A stretch of DNA of 64,000 nucleotides from Bacteroidota bacterium (GTDB taxonomy: Bacteria; Bacteroidota; Bacteroidia; Chitinophagales; Saprospiraceae). The notes under the pieces are model-generated. The model ran no database searches, had not been told where the DNA came from, and saw only the letters and a program-made list of their open reading frames with translations. Position numbers and translations under genes: made by a program. The stretch covers positions 1 through 64,000 of the forward strand of contig JAAEZH010000006.1 in NCBI GenBank assembly GCA_018222965.1, written 5' to 3'. Below, piece by piece: positions 8,412 through 16,498 of the stretch (positions are counted from its first letter, which is position 1; each line of letters starts with the position of its first letter).

Positions 8412-10238
8412 ATGCGAAGTCTGACCTTCCTGCGCCTGCTTTTTGCCTCCTATTCCCTTTTCGCCCAGTCAAAAGTCGACAGTCTGTATCAAATATGGAT
8501 TAATGAAGACCTGCCGGATACAGTACGACTGGAGGTGATTAATACGGTTATCTGGAACGGCTATTTATTCAATAATCCGGATAGTGCTTTGTTGTTGGCT
8601 GACGCCGAATATGAAATCGCTGCCCGGAACGATGAACTGGGGTACATGGCCCAGGCTCGAAATAGCCAGGGCTCAGCTTATTATGTGTTGGGAAACCACC
8701 CCATGGCGCTGGACTATTTCATGAAATGCGCAAAGATCCAGGAAAAAATAGACAGTAAGCTGGGGCTGTCTCGCACTTATAACAACATTGGCATCATCCA
8801 CAAAGAACAGGAGGATTTCGACCAGGCGATGAAGTATTATAAGCTGAGTTATAACCTGGGGGAAGAACTGCCGGATACCAGTACCATGGCCACCGCGCTG
8901 AATAATATTGGCATCAATCATAAGCACGAGGGGCGATTCCAGGAAGCCCTGGATGCTTTTGAAAAAAGTCTGGTGTTGAAGGAAACGCTGGGAAGCCAAA
9001 AGGGAATCGCCATCACCCTGTTAAATATAGGTGAAACACATTTTCAACTTGGACGAAAAGACGAAGCCTTAAATTATTATCAACGAAGCCTGGCCATCCG
9101 GGAAGAGATCGAAGATGATTTTGGACGAGCTGCCTGCTTAGCCAACATTGCCGGAATAAAAGCAGACTATGGTCAGTTTGCGCTGGCAGAAAACCTCGCA
9201 AAAGAAGCCCTGGAAATTGGCCAAAAACTGGATGCGCTGGAGCCGATGGAGTCCAGCAGTAAAGTATTGTTGGATGTTTACCGGAAAACCGGGCAAAACC
9301 AGAAAGCCCTGGAAATGTATGATGTCTACATCAATACCCGCGATACCCTTCGCAGTGAAGCGAACAGCAAGAAGATTCTGCAGCAACAACTTAAGTACGA
9401 TTACGATAAGAAAACCACGGCCGACAGCCTGCGCTATGAAAAGGAAATTGCCGTACAGGAACTCACCTTTCAGGCCCAATTGGATCGGGAGCGGAACCAG
9501 CGCTTTATGCTGTATGGCGGACTGGGATTTTTAGGCATTCTTGGGATGGTCTCATTCCGGGCTTATCGGCAAAAGCAACGCGATAATATTTTGATCGAAT
9601 CCGAGAAGGAGAAATCGGATAAGCTCCTGTTAAACATTCTGCCGAAAGAAACCGCAGAAGAACTCAAGGCGCACGGCAAAGCCAAAGCCCGGCACTTTTC
9701 GGATGTCAGTGTCATGTTTACCGATTTTAAGGGCTTTACCCAGCTGGCTGAAAAGCTTTCCGCTCAGGAACTGGTCGATCAACTGGACTACTGCTTTGGG
9801 AAATTTGATGAGATAACAGCCAAACACGAAGTCGAAAAAATCAAAACCATTGGTGATGCGTACATGTGTGCGGCCGGACTGCCCAAACCGGATTCCCGGC
9901 ATGCAAGCAGAATCGTCAAAGTGGCTCAGGACATCCGGGCCTTTATGAAGGACTACAGAGACGCCCGAGAAGCAGCGGGTAAACCATTCTTTGAAGTTCG
10001 AATCGGTATCCACAGCGGACCGGCTGTCGCCGGAATTGTAGGCACCAAAAAATTCGCCTACGACATTTGGGGTGATACCATTAATACCGCCTCCCGGATG
10101 GAAAGCAGTGGAACTCCTGGCAATATCAATATTTCGGAAGCTACCTATCAGAAAATCAAAGACGACTTCAACTGCAAATACCGGGGAGAAATAGAAGCAA
10201 AAAATAAAGGGAAATTGAAAATGTATTTTGTAGAGTGA
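8412..10238 (+). CDS. TPR-repeat class III adenylate cyclase
   Basis: A 608-residue membrane protein: signal peptide (residues 1-19, ending SLFAQ), tetratricopeptide repeats from ~60 to 310 (YNNIGIIHKEQEDFDQAMKY and similar), a coiled coil, one membrane helix near 366-383, and a cytoplasmic class III cyclase domain from ~425. Metal-binding aspartates are in VMFTDFKGF and KTIGDAYM. The purine-selecting residues are Lys in EKIKTIGD and Asp in YDIWGDT, which predicts ATP rather than GTP. It should therefore make cAMP in response to a periplasmic or protein signal sensed by the TPRs. The last codons overlap the start of the next gene by 4 bp. Confidence 0.88.
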   Translation: MRSLTFLRLLFASYSLFAQSKVDSLYQIWINEDLPDTVRLEVINTVIWNGYLFNNPDSALLLADAEYEIAARNDELGYMAQARNSQGSAYYVLGNHPMALDYFMKCAKIQEKIDSKLGLSRTYNNIGIIHKEQEDFDQAMKYYKLSYNLGEELPDTSTMATALNNIGINHKHEGRFQEALDAFEKSLVLKETLGSQKGIAITLLNIGETHFQLGRKDEALNYYQRSLAIREEIEDDFGRAACLANIAGIKADYGQFALAENLAKEALEIGQKLDALEPMESSSKVLLDVYRKTGQNQKALEMYDVYINTRDTLRSEANSKKILQQQLKYDYDKKTTADSLRYEKEIAVQELTFQAQLDRERNQRFMLYGGLGFLGILGMVSFRAYRQKQRDNILIESEKEKSDKLLLNILPKETAEELKAHGKAKARHFSDVSVMFTDFKGFTQLAEKLSAQELVDQLDYCFGKFDEITAKHEVEKIKTIGDAYMCAAGLPKPDSRHASRIVKVAQDIRAFMKDYRDAREAAGKPFFEVRIGIHSGPAVAGIVGTKKFAYDIWGDTINTASRMESSGTPGNINISEATYQKIKDDFNCKYRGEIEAKNKGKLKMYFVE

Positions 10239-10816
10239 AAGGAATGCTGGAGTGCAATAAAATATGGGGATGGACTTTTCTGATAGTTGTCGGAGTATCC
10301 TGCATGTCTGAAAAATCAGTTGATATTTCAGTCGCTGACTGGAAAGCAAATACCTGGCAATTTATTGAGGACCACTGTGAAGGAGTTTCGAATTTTGAAA
10401 CCATATTGCTCGGAGAAGAAACCATCAAAGCCAAAATTGACGGACGTGTTTTCACCAGTGTAGCAACGTATATCGATACGCTCCTGAAAAATCGTAGACT
10501 GGTTTCTGACTATTTTGGAGAAAATCTACAAAATCATTCTGGCCTAAAGGTTTTGGAGTACTATCAAGGCAGCAATGCCAATTTTAGTATTGAAGTTGAT
10601 GGGGAGCAAGGTATTACCCTTTTCACAAGAAATGGGATTATAGAAAAAGCTGAACAGGAAACCGATAATAATCAAGTTGCTTTTAGTGATCTTGAAGCTG
10701 GTGAATATCCCTGTTTTTGTGATTTTTCTAGCTTGCCAAATTGGGTTTCGATTCAATCTACCATAGATTTGAAATCGGGGTCTGTGGAAATTGAGTATGT
10801 TGGTTTTTCAAATTAA
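10235..10816 (+). CDS. Hypothetical exported protein, possible lipoprotein
   Basis: A 193-residue protein with an N-terminal hydrophobic segment (WGWTFLIVVGVSC) that may be a lipoprotein signal, although the residue three before the cysteine is Gly rather than the usual Leu/Val. The GTG at 10235 overlaps the cyclase stop as GTGA; ATG 10244 is a nearly equal alternative. The mature part is acidic with no domain I recognise. Coupling to the cyclase gene suggests a partner or sensor accessory, but that rests on position only. Confidence 0.6.
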   Translation: MKGMLECNKIWGWTFLIVVGVSCMSEKSVDISVADWKANTWQFIEDHCEGVSNFETILLGEETIKAKIDGRVFTSVATYIDTLLKNRRLVSDYFGENLQNHSGLKVLEYYQGSNANFSIEVDGEQGITLFTRNGIIEKAEQETDNNQVAFSDLEAGEYPCFCDFSSLPNWVSIQSTIDLKSGSVEIEYVGFSN

Positions 10817-11019
10817 AACCAATCGAGCATTCAAATGAAACTATTTTCTATAGACCGTAAAAAGTGATGCAAATTGGGTATATGGATGGAACATTTATGA
10901 TCCTGAAAGCATCAAATAACCAAGGCTTTGTAGATGCCCGGCCTTTAGTTTCTTGTTCTGAGTGAGGGAATACCAATTTGATAAACACCTTGCCGGTATC
11001 GCAACTGTCCGGGAACTAT

Positions 11020-11061
11020 TTGGTTGACTTTTTTGTATTATTTGTGTAATTTGTCAACCAA
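11020..11061 (+). promoter_or_regulatory. XRE operator: 9-bp inverted repeat
   Basis: TTGGTTGAC (11020-11028) and its exact complement GTCAACCAA (11053-11061) are separated by 24 AT-rich bases, placing the half-site centres 33 bp (three helical turns) apart. The right arm runs into the ATG of the XRE gene. The arms frame the expected promoter, so binding by the XRE protein would shut off its own operon. The rest of 10817-11019 shows nothing I can assign. Confidence 0.65.
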
Positions 11062-12119
11062 TGGAAGTCTCGGAATTATTTGCAAAACGTTTAAAGGCTG
11101 CTCGATTACAGAAGGGCTTGAGCCAGGATGCACTCGCGGGGGAACTGGGCGTGAGCAAACAAGCTGTTAGTAAATATGAGCGGGCAAAAATGTTGCCTGA
11201 TAGCAGCGTTTTAATCAAGCTGGCAAAATTGCTGGAATTGAAGCCGGATTATTTTTTCCGGGAATTTCGCGTCTCTTTGGATCAGGTGAAATTTCGTAAA
11301 AAAGCAGCGCTTTCCGGACGAAAACTTGAAGGTCTGAAGAATAGCATAGTCGATATGCTGGAGCGCTATCTGGAATTGGAAGAGCATTTAAATGCTTCCC
11401 CGAGATTTAATAATCCGATTTCGAAGATAAAAATTCAGGAAATTGCGGATGTGGAAGAAGCGGCATTAAAGCTGTTGAAGCATTGGAAATTGGGAATAAA
11501 CCCGATTCCCAATGTGATTGAGATGCTGGAAGATTCCGGAATAAAGGTGGTTGAGGTATCAGTAGAAAATAAATTCGATGGATTAAGTGCCTGGGTAAAT
11601 AAAAACATTCCGGTAATTGTACTCAATAAAGACTTTGATCAGCTCCGGAAAAGGTTTACTGCCTTGCATGAGCTGGGGCATTTATTGCTCAACATCTCTC
11701 CCGAATTGTCTGAAAAAGAAATTGAAAAGACTTGCAATCGATTTGCCGGCGCTATGCTTCTTCCGCGTCCGGCCGCTTTGCAGGAATTGGGTTCATCCCG
11801 CAAACATATATCCCTAAATGAACTAATTCCAATCAAGGAATCTTATGGTATCTCGATCCAGGCAATTATGTATCGAGCCGGTGATCTTGGGATTTTAAAC
11901 AGCCATGCTCTGCGCTCGTTTTGGAAATTGGTCAATAGCCACCCGGATAATAAACTCGAAAAGAACTGGGGAGAATACCGCGGGTATGAGCGTTCCAAAC
12001 GCTTCGATCAACTCTTGTATCATGCCGTCGCGGAAGAACTGATTTCCTATGGGAAAGCTGCTTCACTTTCCAATATGTCTGTGCAATCCTTTAGAGACCA
12101 ACTGAAAATGATTGTATGA
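11061..12119 (+). CDS. XRE-HTH/ImmA-IrrE metallopeptidase regulator (COG2856), antitoxin
   Basis: A 352-residue protein with an N-terminal XRE helix-turn-helix (residues ~5-60; KGLSQDALAGELGVSKQAVSKYERAK) and a central ImmA/IrrE peptidase domain with the zinc motif HELGH at 203-207 and a downstream metal-ligand region (CNRFAGAMLLP). Proteins of this plan act as regulators cleaved or activated on stress, and as antitoxin-like partners. Its stop overlaps the start of a PIN-like gene by 4 bp (ATGA). Together with the inverted-repeat operator at its start, this looks like a self-regulated toxin-antitoxin unit in which the peptidase may destroy the repressor state. Confidence 0.83.
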   Translation: MEVSELFAKRLKAARLQKGLSQDALAGELGVSKQAVSKYERAKMLPDSSVLIKLAKLLELKPDYFFREFRVSLDQVKFRKKAALSGRKLEGLKNSIVDMLERYLELEEHLNASPRFNNPISKIKIQEIADVEEAALKLLKHWKLGINPIPNVIEMLEDSGIKVVEVSVENKFDGLSAWVNKNIPVIVLNKDFDQLRKRFTALHELGHLLLNISPELSEKEIEKTCNRFAGAMLLPRPAALQELGSSRKHISLNELIPIKESYGISIQAIMYRAGDLGILNSHALRSFWKLVNSHPDNKLEKNWGEYRGYERSKRFDQLLYHAVAEELISYGKAASLSNMSVQSFRDQLKMIV

Positions 12120-12619
12120 AAGTCTCCGTTCAAGATGCCAATGTCCTGATAGATCTTTGGGATGTGGGTCTATTGGCCGAGATGTTTGAATTGCAAATTG
12201 AATTTCATACAACCGATCTAATCCTTGCTGAAATTACCATTGATTCAAATCAAAAAGCACTGCAATCTTTCATCAAGTCCAATAAGTTAATAGTACACAG
12301 CCTTTCGGCGAAAGCCCTTTTGGAATTAATTGAATTCAAACAAGATCAGGGAAAACTTTCCCTTGAAGATTGTTCTGTATGGATGCTTGCCAAAGATCGG
12401 GGAACTATCCTGCTAACAGGCGATTCCTTACTGCGAAAAAAAGCCACTACAGATGGAATCGAGGTGCATGGCAGTATTTGGGTGTTGGATAAAATGATAG
12501 CGCACAAAATAATTACCAAAGAAGCCGCCTGTATAGGTATTCAAAAGTTGAGTCAAATTAATCTCCGCCTTCCGGCGAAAGCCATAAAACAACGAATTAA
12601 GATTTGGTGTAAAAATTAA
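12116..12619 (+). CDS. PIN-domain-like toxin partner of the ImmA-type regulator
   Basis: A 167-residue protein with a PIN-like order of acidic residues: VQDANVLIDLWD at the N-terminus, LILAEIT near residue 37, LSLEDCSVWMLAKD near 80-95, and TGDSLLRKKA. Such DUF3368-like PIN proteins are predicted RNases. Translational coupling to the XRE-ImmA gene supports a toxin role. A copy of the dispersed 13-mer repeat sits in frame (12304-12316, encoding SAKA), so the repeat is tolerated inside the fold. Confidence 0.7.
   Translation: MKVSVQDANVLIDLWDVGLLAEMFELQIEFHTTDLILAEITIDSNQKALQSFIKSNKLIVHSLSAKALLELIEFKQDQGKLSLEDCSVWMLAKDRGTILLTGDSLLRKKATTDGIEVHGSIWVLDKMIAHKIITKEAACIGIQKLSQINLRLPAKAIKQRIKIWCKN
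12304..12316 (-). repeat. Dispersed 13-mer GGCTTTCGCCGAA, copy 1
   Basis: Exact copy on the minus strand inside the PIN-like gene. The core CTTTCGsCGAAAG is an odd-length palindrome. A random 13-mer would be expected about 0.002 times in this window on both strands; I find nine exact copies. Confidence 0.8.
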
Positions 12620-12737
12620 AACCCATTATCCCACAACTATTTTCCGTATTTTACTAAAAGTTATTGAAATAATACCAGCGACCGTCTCTCCCATGAACAC
12701 ACGTGCAAGATTAATAACACACTAAAATCATACGTGT

Positions 12738-13556
12738 ATGTTAGTTTCTAAAATCGCCGGTATTCGTACAGGATTGTTGTTTTTAGTCCTGTCCGTTTTC
12801 AGCTTCTCTCCCCTCTCCGGCCAGGACGATGCCTCTACCGTTTTCCTGATGTTTGACTTCATGAAAAGCGAACCAGGAGTAGACTATGTCGAATTTGAAG
12901 AAAAGTACTGGCAGCCCATTCACGAAGAAAGAAAGCGCCGCGGCCTCATTGCAGATTGGTTTGTGATGGGCGTTCAGTATCCATCAGGAGATATGGCCGA
13001 GTACAATTATGTTACGGTGACCGTATTCTCAGATTACAAAAAACTCGAAAATCCTTTCCCGGATTATGCCGATATAATCGCAACCGTCCATCCGGGAATG
13101 GATATGGCTAAGCTCGACGAAAAAACCAATCGAGCCAGAAGTTGGGTGAAGAGCGAATTGTTTCATTCCATCGACAAAGCCACTCCAAGTGATATGGAAG
13201 GGGCCCCGGAGTGGGTGATGGTAAATTTCATGCAGGTAGACGAAGGCGGCGGCTATGAATATGTAAACATGGAACTGGAATATTATAAACCGATCCACCA
13301 GGCACATATCGATGCCGGCAAGCTGGACGATTGGTTTTTACTGGGCCGCGGAATGCCATATGGCACTGACTACGATTATCAATTTATCACAATAGATGCA
13401 TACGGTAGCTGGGATAATGTTTTTGCCCCGGGCATCGAGGATGTTTGGGAAAGTGTCCACCCTGATGTTGACCCAAATGAAGTGTGGGAGAAAATGGCAG
13501 CTGCACGTTCTCTTATACGAGGGGAATTGTGGCACCTGGAGCTGGGTACGGACTAA
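12738..13556 (+). CDS. Secreted protein with two tandem ferredoxin-like repeats
   Basis: A 272-residue protein with a signal peptide ending near SGQ (residue ~30). The mature part is two copies of one ~115-residue unit. Copy 1 has VFLMFDFMKSE, YWQPIHEERKRRG, DWFVMG, ATVHPGMD and RSWVKSELFH; copy 2 has VMVNFMQVDEG, YYKPIHQAHIDAG, DWFLLG, ESVHPDVD and RSLIRGELWH. The spacing suggests a dimeric alpha-beta barrel made from an internal duplication, as in NIPSNAP/EthD-like folds. I do not recognise the family. The cell compartment is periplasmic or outside. Confidence 0.7.
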   Translation: MLVSKIAGIRTGLLFLVLSVFSFSPLSGQDDASTVFLMFDFMKSEPGVDYVEFEEKYWQPIHEERKRRGLIADWFVMGVQYPSGDMAEYNYVTVTVFSDYKKLENPFPDYADIIATVHPGMDMAKLDEKTNRARSWVKSELFHSIDKATPSDMEGAPEWVMVNFMQVDEGGGYEYVNMELEYYKPIHQAHIDAGKLDDWFLLGRGMPYGTDYDYQFITIDAYGSWDNVFAPGIEDVWESVHPDVDPNEVWEKMAAARSLIRGELWHLELGTD

Positions 13557-13728
13557 GAGTTTGTTCGGGTTTTACACTTTGGGCTGCACTTGCCAAATTT
13601 TGCCCTGCACTTTGTTATTCTTCAGTCGCTTAGCTATCCCGATAGCTATCGGGAAGGCTCCTTCATCATGTCTCGTTCAGAACAAAATTTTGAGGCGTTC
13701 GCTCCAAAAACAAATCCCGAACAAGCTC
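13557..13728. repeat. MITE-like element with terminal inverted repeats
   Basis: GAGTTTGTTCGGGTTTT begins at the first base after the preceding stop codon (13557). Its imperfect inverse, AAATCCCGAACAAGCTC, ends at 13728 (about 15 of 17 positions match). The 172-bp interior has no domain-bearing frame. It includes the perfect palindrome CCCGATAGCTATCGGG (13638-13653). The terminal sequence resembles the end of the repeat at 1-57 and 16446-16498. No target-site duplication was clear. Confidence 0.45.
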
Positions 13729-13735
13729 TAAGTCT

Positions 13736-13748
13736 GGCTTTCGCCGAA
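13736..13748 (+). repeat. Dispersed 13-mer, copy 2
   Basis: Eight bases beyond the MITE-like element; intergenic. It is followed by TGT, giving the GGCTTTCGCCGAATGT form also present at 28113 and, on the minus strand, at 40487. Confidence 0.8.
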
Positions 13749-13811
13749 TGTGAAATAGAAGAAGGGAATCCGATCCAGATTGGGTTCCTTTCTTTATTTG
13801 AGGCAGTCTGG

Positions 13812-13857
13812 AAAAAAAAAGCTCCGCCAACACAAGCTGTTAGAATGTCGGCGGAGC
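13812..13857 (-). terminator. Intrinsic terminator of the sbtA operon
   Basis: GCTCCGCC (13821-13828) pairs with GGCGGAGC (13850-13857), with three more pairs after a mismatch. The run of A at 13812-13820 becomes the U-tract of a minus-strand transcript. It lies 57 bp past the small membrane ORF, so it should end the three-gene sbtA transcript. Confidence 0.75.
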
Positions 13858-13913
13858 AAAAAAGTAGGAAGTAATGATCAAAAAGGTCTATGGTATAGAG
13901 AACTCGGGAAAAT

Positions 13914-14075
13914 CTAGCTGTTTTCCTTTTGTTTTAGGTTGGTTCCGGGCCGTTTAGCCAGGAAGAGCATCACTCCCCAAATAACCAGGCCGATAGAGAG
14001 TTTTTGCCAAAGCAAAGGCAAAAGTTCGGTCCCCGTCTGAGCCTGGTTTCCAAGTGCAACAAGAAGTAATTCCAT
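13914..14075 (-). CDS. Small single-helix membrane protein downstream of sbtA
   Basis: A 53-codon frame, MELLLVALGNQAQ... to ...KQKENS. It has a hydrophobic stretch near residues 27-40 (LSIGLVIWGVMLFLA) followed by a positively charged tail (KRPGTNLKQK), the pattern of a one-pass inner-membrane protein with its C-terminus inside. It starts 24 bp after the transporter stop and ends just before a terminator, so it is placed as the last gene of the operon. A role as a transporter accessory is inference; no homologue is recalled. Confidence 0.55.
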   Translation of the reverse strand: MELLLVALGNQAQTGTELLPLLWQKLSIGLVIWGVMLFLAKRPGTNLKQKENS

Positions 14076-14099
14076 ATATTCAGGTTTGTAGCAATTGCG

Positions 14100-15080
14100 C
14101 TAGGCAATCGCCAGTAGGTTATTAATGATGTAGAAGTAAAAGGGAATCCCTAAAATGATGTTAATCGGGAAGGTGATTCCAAGTGCCATAGGCAGATAAA
14201 TGCCGGGGTTTGCCTCCGGGACGGCTTGTTTGTAAGCGGCCGGAACAGCGATATAGGAAGCTCCTGCACCCAGGAGGGAAAACAGCAACATGTTTCCCGC
14301 CGAATTGGTCAAAAAGGATGAAAGACCTAATGCCGTCAATCCGCTAAAGAACGGAAACAGACAGGCAAACAAGACCAAAAACAATCCGTTTTTGCGCATG
14401 CCGCCCAATTCTCTTCCGGCACGAATGCCCATGTCAAGCAAAAACACCGCGAGAAAACCCTTGAAAATATCTGTGGTAAAAGGTTTAATTCCCTCTGCCT
14501 GTTGATCGCTCGCCAGATAGCCGATCAGCAAACTGCCCAGGATTAAAAAGACACTGGCATTGTTGATCGAATGGTTAAAGACTTCCCGGAACGAAGAGCT
14601 GGAATGGGCGCCTTCTGGGTTTCTCTTGTTGGCCATTCGTATCAACAATATGCCTATGACAATCGCTGGTGCTTCCATCAGGGCCATCACGGCAATCATG
14701 TATCCGTCAAATCCGACACCGGCAAAATCCAGAAAGGATATCGCTGTTACAAAAGTGACAGCACTTACCGAGCCGTATGCGGCCGCTATGGCTCCCGCAT
14801 TTTGGGCATTTACTTTGCGACGCAATATCAAAAAAGCGGCAATGGGTATCAACGAAGCAAGCGAAAAGCCCAGCAGCAGGGAGCCAAAGGTTTCTGAGTT
14901 CAGAGCATTGTGAGACAACTCATTGCCGCCCTTAAATCCGATGCACAATAGTAAATACATCGAAATGAACTTAGAGGATGATTCCGGGATCATGAGGTCA
15001 TTTTTGAATTTGACCGCCAAAATTCCCAAAACAAAAAACAACAAAGCAGGGTTGGTTAAATTTTCGAGTACGCCATTCAT
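14100..15080 (-). CDS. sbtA: Sodium-dependent bicarbonate transporter, SbtA family
   Basis: A 326-residue, about ten-helix membrane protein with hallmarks of the Sbt_1 family: NPALLFFVLGI, IPESSSKFISMYLLLCIGFK, a YGSVSAVTF segment in the crossover region, and a second inverted half (LLDMGIRAGREL, PEANPGIYLPMALG). SbtA proteins import bicarbonate with sodium in cyanobacteria; marine heterotrophic Bacteroidota carry relatives thought to feed anaplerotic carboxylation. It starts 4 bp after a small ORF and is transcribed away from a LysR gene. No PII-like SbtB is adjacent, unlike in cyanobacteria. Confidence 0.82.
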   Translation of the reverse strand: MNGVLENLTNPALLFFVLGILAVKFKNDLMIPESSSKFISMYLLLCIGFKGGNELSHNALNSETFGSLLLGFSLASLIPIAAFLILRRKVNAQNAGAIAAAYGSVSAVTFVTAISFLDFAGVGFDGYMIAVMALMEAPAIVIGILLIRMANKRNPEGAHSSSSFREVFNHSINNASVFLILGSLLIGYLASDQQAEGIKPFTTDIFKGFLAVFLLDMGIRAGRELGGMRKNGLFLVLFACLFPFFSGLTALGLSSFLTNSAGNMLLFSLLGAGASYIAVPAAYKQAVPEANPGIYLPMALGITFPINIILGIPFYFYIINNLLAIA

Positions 15081-15084
15081 TGGC

Positions 15085-15348
15085 TTAGCAGATTTCGATT
15101 AAGGTTTTTTTGGTGTATTTCATCTTTAGCCCCAACTCTTCTGCTTTTAACAGGAGGCTGTGGAGTTTTAGATTAGGTGTACCCTCAATCTGCAGTGTAC
15201 CATCGCTCGAAAAGGAAACTTTGCTGGTGTCAATTCCCTGTTTTGTCATCCAGTCGAGCAGCATGTCTTTCAACTGTTCGTCTGAATAAGCCTTTGCGGG
15301 CATTTTCCCGCAGGAGTGCGTAAAGCTTTTTGATAGTTCAAGTACCAT
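15085..15348 (-). CDS. Small conserved-looking protein preceding sbtA
   Basis: An 87-residue soluble protein (start at 15348, or at the internal Met giving MPAKAYSDEQLKDMLLDW) ending four bases before the sbtA start, so it is co-translated with it. It has an amphipathic helix (DEQLKDMLLDWMTKQGI), a short strand pair (KVSFSSDGTLQIEG) and a second helix (LHSLLLKAEELGLKM). It is not a PII protein: the T-loop and length do not fit. Position suggests a regulator or partner of the transporter. Confidence 0.6.
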   Translation of the reverse strand: MVLELSKSFTHSCGKMPAKAYSDEQLKDMLLDWMTKQGIDTSKVSFSSDGTLQIEGTPNLKLHSLLLKAEELGLKMKYTKKTLIEIC

Positions 15349-15408
15349 GTTTCAATTTTTTTGGTTGATTTTCAATTGTGATGACACAAATGTCTGAGGA
15401 ATTTTTCA

Positions 15409-15425
15409 TTATATTTAATTTATAA
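15409..15425 (+). promoter_or_regulatory. LysR-type T-N11-A dyad between lysR and the sbtA operon
   Basis: TTATA (15409-15413), seven bases, then TATAA (15421-15425) form a symmetric T-N11-A site, the usual binding signature of LysR-type regulators. It sits in the ~105-bp divergent promoter region. The area is very AT-rich, so chance symmetry is possible. Confidence 0.4.
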
Positions 15426-15453
15426 TTTTTATCTAAAGCATAAACAGTTGTTT

Positions 15454-16362
15454 ATGAATTATACGTTGCATCAACTTCGAATATTCACCAAAGTGTGTGA
15501 TTTTCAGAGTATTACGAAGGCAGCTGAGGCCATGTTTTTGACCCAGCCCGCAGTGTCAATTCAGCTAAAAAAGCTGCAGGATGAGTTTGAAATTCCCCTT
15601 ACGGAGATCATTGGCAGGAAGTTGTATGTCACCGATTTTGGGCAAAAAGTGAGAGCACTTGCAGAAGAAATATTGGGAGCTGTGGATCAGATCGAAGAAG
15701 CTACCGATGAGTATAAAGGAATCCTTACCGGAAACATTCGGATAGCCTCAGCATCAACCGGAAAGTATGTGATCCCCTATTTTTTGACGGGCTTTATGCG
15801 CAAATATCCAGGGGTGAATATTGCCATCGATGTAACCAATAAAACCAGGGTGGTAGAAAGTCTCCAGGACAATACGGTTGATTTTGCGATGGTGTCGGTT
15901 ATTCCAAACAACCTCAATCTGGAGTGCCTTCCCCTGATTCCGAATGAGCTTTACCTGGTTTCATCAAGCGATTATCCGGGATTGCCCAAACGCATGACAC
16001 CCAAAAAGCTGAGCGATCATACCCTGATCTTTCGGGAAGAAGGTTCGGCTACCCGGGCCGCCATGGAAAATTATTTAAAGCAAAACGACGTAGTGGTAAA
16101 GCGCTCCATGCAGCTGGTATCTAATGAGGCTGTTAAGCAGGGAGTGCGGGCAGGACTGGGGTTGTCGGTCATGCCCTTGATCGGAATCCGCACAGAATTA
16201 GAACTAAAAAACATTCAGTCCATACCCGTTAAAGGATTACCCATTATCACCCAATGGAATCTCGCACACAGCCGCGGCAAGGAGCTATCACCGGCCAGTA
16301 ATGCGCTGGTACAGTATATTCAGGACCACAAAACGCAGATTTCTGAAAGGCATTTTTCCTGA
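15454..16362 (+). CDS. LysR-family regulator, CbbR/CmpR-like
   Basis: A 302-residue LysR protein. The N-terminal winged helix is MNYTLHQLRIFTKVCDFQSI, then AAEAMFLTQPAVSIQLKKLQ, very close to CbbR/CmpR proteins of carbon uptake. The effector-binding part follows (GNIRIASASTGKYVIPYFLT...). I use ATG 15454; a TTG at 15448 is two codons upstream. It is divergent from the sbtA operon with a T-N11-A dyad between them, so it most likely controls bicarbonate uptake according to inorganic carbon or a metabolite signal. Confidence 0.87.
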   Translation: MNYTLHQLRIFTKVCDFQSITKAAEAMFLTQPAVSIQLKKLQDEFEIPLTEIIGRKLYVTDFGQKVRALAEEILGAVDQIEEATDEYKGILTGNIRIASASTGKYVIPYFLTGFMRKYPGVNIAIDVTNKTRVVESLQDNTVDFAMVSVIPNNLNLECLPLIPNELYLVSSSDYPGLPKRMTPKKLSDHTLIFREEGSATRAAMENYLKQNDVVVKRSMQLVSNEAVKQGVRAGLGLSVMPLIGIRTELELKNIQSIPVKGLPIITQWNLAHSRGKELSPASNALVQYIQDHKTQISERHFS

Positions 16363-16367
16363 TATCC

Positions 16368-16380
16368 GGCTTTCGCCGAA
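16368..16380 (+). repeat. Dispersed 13-mer, copy 3
   Basis: Five bases after the LysR stop codon, extended to the longer palindrome gGCTTTCGCCGAAAGGC. It precedes the ~53-bp repeat by about 65 bp. Confidence 0.8.
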
Positions 16381-16445
16381 AGGCAAATTTGCCCGGGTAA
16401 GCTCTTGTTGCGCAAGTGAATCAGTGTGTTTTGGCAGACTTCCGG

Positions 16446-16498
16446 GATACGACCGACTGGCCTTTTTCAATTACCTGAAATTCCCGAAAAAGCTCGTA
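16446..16498 (+). repeat. ~53-bp dispersed repeat, second copy of the hsdS-end repeat
   Basis: Matches positions 5-57 at about 47 of 53 bases without gaps, beginning GATACGACCGACTG and ending near CCCGAAAAAGCTC. Here it lies between genes; at the left edge of the window it is inside hsdS. The rest of 16363-16616 shows no gene. Confidence 0.75.

Noticed and set aside
9630-10349. 239-codon minus-strand frame opposite the cyclase
   Set aside because: Antisense to a conserved catalytic domain; no domain of its own.
13571-13581. Single TTTACACTTTG
   Set aside because: One unit only, inside the MITE-like element and not before a gene; not counted in the regulon.
13590-13874. 94-codon open frame on the plus strand
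   Set aside because: It runs through the MITE-like element, a 13-mer copy and a minus-strand terminator, so it is not a plausible protein.
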